Source: Microbacteriaceae bacterium (GTDB lineage: Bacteria; Actinomycetota; Actinomycetes; Actinomycetales; Microbacteriaceae). From it: a stretch of 7,442 nucleotides of DNA. Below are positions 6,780 to 7,442 of this stretch, one piece after another. A program made the position numbers and the translations under genes. The DNA lies in contig JANRET010000044.1 of assembly GCA_030725885.1 (NCBI GenBank), positions 1 through 7,442 of the forward strand. The letters run 5' to 3'. The notes beneath the pieces were generated by a model. That model made no database searches, was not told where the DNA came from, and saw only the letters and a program-made list of their open reading frames with translations. How positions within the stretch are numbered: the first letter of the stretch is position 1; every line of letters begins with the position of its first letter.

Positions 6780-7442
6780 GTGTTTTCACCATAAATCGCT
6801 TCAACGACATCGCGCACCCATTCCAGCAGGTCGTTGCCATCCCTATTCGGCATGGGGACAAGGCACGCAGACATCGCCGACACGTACCGGGCACCCGGGT
6901 AAAGGCGCACAAGCCGGGTTTGGCGGGAATCGGGCAGATCCACTCCAGCAACGCGCAGGTTGGCGCCGGCCGTAATCACCTCTGAGATCCCCAATTCGGC
7001 GATTCGACGACGCAGCCGCGCAACCGACGCAAGCGTCTGGACCTGGGCGGGCGGCTCGCCATAGCGGTCGCGCATCTCGTCGAGTTCGACGTCGATGGCG
7101 TCGGGAGCGGCCGACGGGAACGACGCGGCAGACAGTTTTTGGTAGGCCTCGAGCCGCAGGCGTTCGCTCTCGATGTAATCCTCGGGGATACGGGCATCGA
7201 TCGGGATTTCGAGTCGCAGGTCGTTCGATTCGGGGGCCGCATCGCCCTTAAATTCCCCGACCGCCTCGGCAATCATCCGCAGGTACAGGTCGAACCCGAC
7301 GCCCGCGATGTGCCCCGCTTGTTCGCCGCCCAGCAGGTTTCCGGCGCCGCGCAGTTCGAGGTCTTTCAACGCAATCGCCATTCCCCCACCAAGGTCTGAG
7401 TTCTGCGCGATGGTCTTCAATCGCTCGTAGGCGGTCTCGCTC
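6776..7442 (-). CDS. mfd: Transcription-repair coupling factor Mfd, C-terminal 221 aa (partial)
   Basis: The end of the ATP-dependent translocase that removes stalled RNA polymerase from DNA lesions and recruits UvrA. The reading frame is open to the right window edge, so the N-terminal UvrB-like, RNA polymerase-binding and helicase domains lie outside. Visible in the fragment: ERLKTIAQNSDLGGGMAIAL followed by KDLELRGAGNLLGGEQAGHI, the translocation (TRG-type) region shared with RecG, then AGVGFDLYLRMIAEAV, an IPEDYI segment and the C-terminal regulatory D7 domain with RDRYGEPP. A TTG at 7420 is not the start: conserved Mfd sequence (ETAYERLK) continues upstream of it. The stop overlaps mazG by four bases, the same neighbour as in other actinobacteria. 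Confidence 0.97.
   Translation of the reverse strand, partial: SETAYERLKTIAQNSDLGGGMAIALKDLELRGAGNLLGGEQAGHIAGVGFDLYLRMIAEAVGEFKGDAAPESNDLRLEIPIDARIPEDYIESERLRLEAYQKLSAASFPSAAPDAIDVELDEMRDRYGEPPAQVQTLASVARLRRRIAELGISEVITAGANLRVAGVDLPDSRQTRLVRLYPGARYVSAMSACLVPMPNRDGNDLLEWVRDVVEAIYGENT

Noticed and set aside
7418..7420. TTG at 7420 as an internal start of mfd
   Set aside because: Conserved Mfd residues continue upstream to the window edge, so the gene is simply cut off.

Overview
The window is ordinary, gene-dense chromosome from a high-GC actinobacterium. The gene set and order (mfd - mazG - ... - eno - ftsB/divIC - DUF501) is the conserved actinobacterial block that in Mycobacterium tuberculosis runs mfd, mazG, lpqU, eno, Rv1024, Rv1025, ppx. 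The actinobacterial style of the histidyl-tRNA synthetase and the moderate-high GC make a Microbacteriaceae-like organism the best guess. That family assignment is an inference from remembered protein style, and the genus cannot be read from the sequence.

Layout from right to left on the minus strand: the C-terminal 221 residues of the transcription-repair coupling factor Mfd (6776-7442, cut by the window edge) overlap the start of mazG (6135-6779) by four bases. A single plus-strand gene (5050-6138) then encodes an unrecognised membrane protein with about six transmembrane helices. It ends tail-to-tail with mazG in one shared CTAG. After a 75-bp divergent spacer comes a minus-strand run of five closely packed genes: hisS (3727-4974), eno (2409-3689), ftsB/divIC (1881-2366), a DUF501 gene (1381-1884) and a type II NADH dehydrogenase (18-1340). 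Gaps are 37, 42, -4 and 40 nt, so the run is probably one operon, perhaps with internal promoters. The largest gene-free gap is the 75-bp spacer. I see no tRNA, rRNA, CRISPR array, mobile element or attachment site.

The genes serve housekeeping roles: DNA repair coupled to transcription (Mfd), nucleotide-pool cleaning (MazG), tRNA charging (HisS), glycolysis (Eno), the divisome (FtsB/DivIC) and respiratory NADH oxidation (Ndh). The least explained items are the plus-strand membrane protein, the locus rearrangement around it, and the apparent split between genes with clear Shine-Dalgarno sites (eno, ndh, mazG) and genes without one that carry a -10-like hexamer six bases before the start codon (hisS, the membrane gene, ftsB), which suggests leaderless transcripts. 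I found no convincing new multi-gene system.
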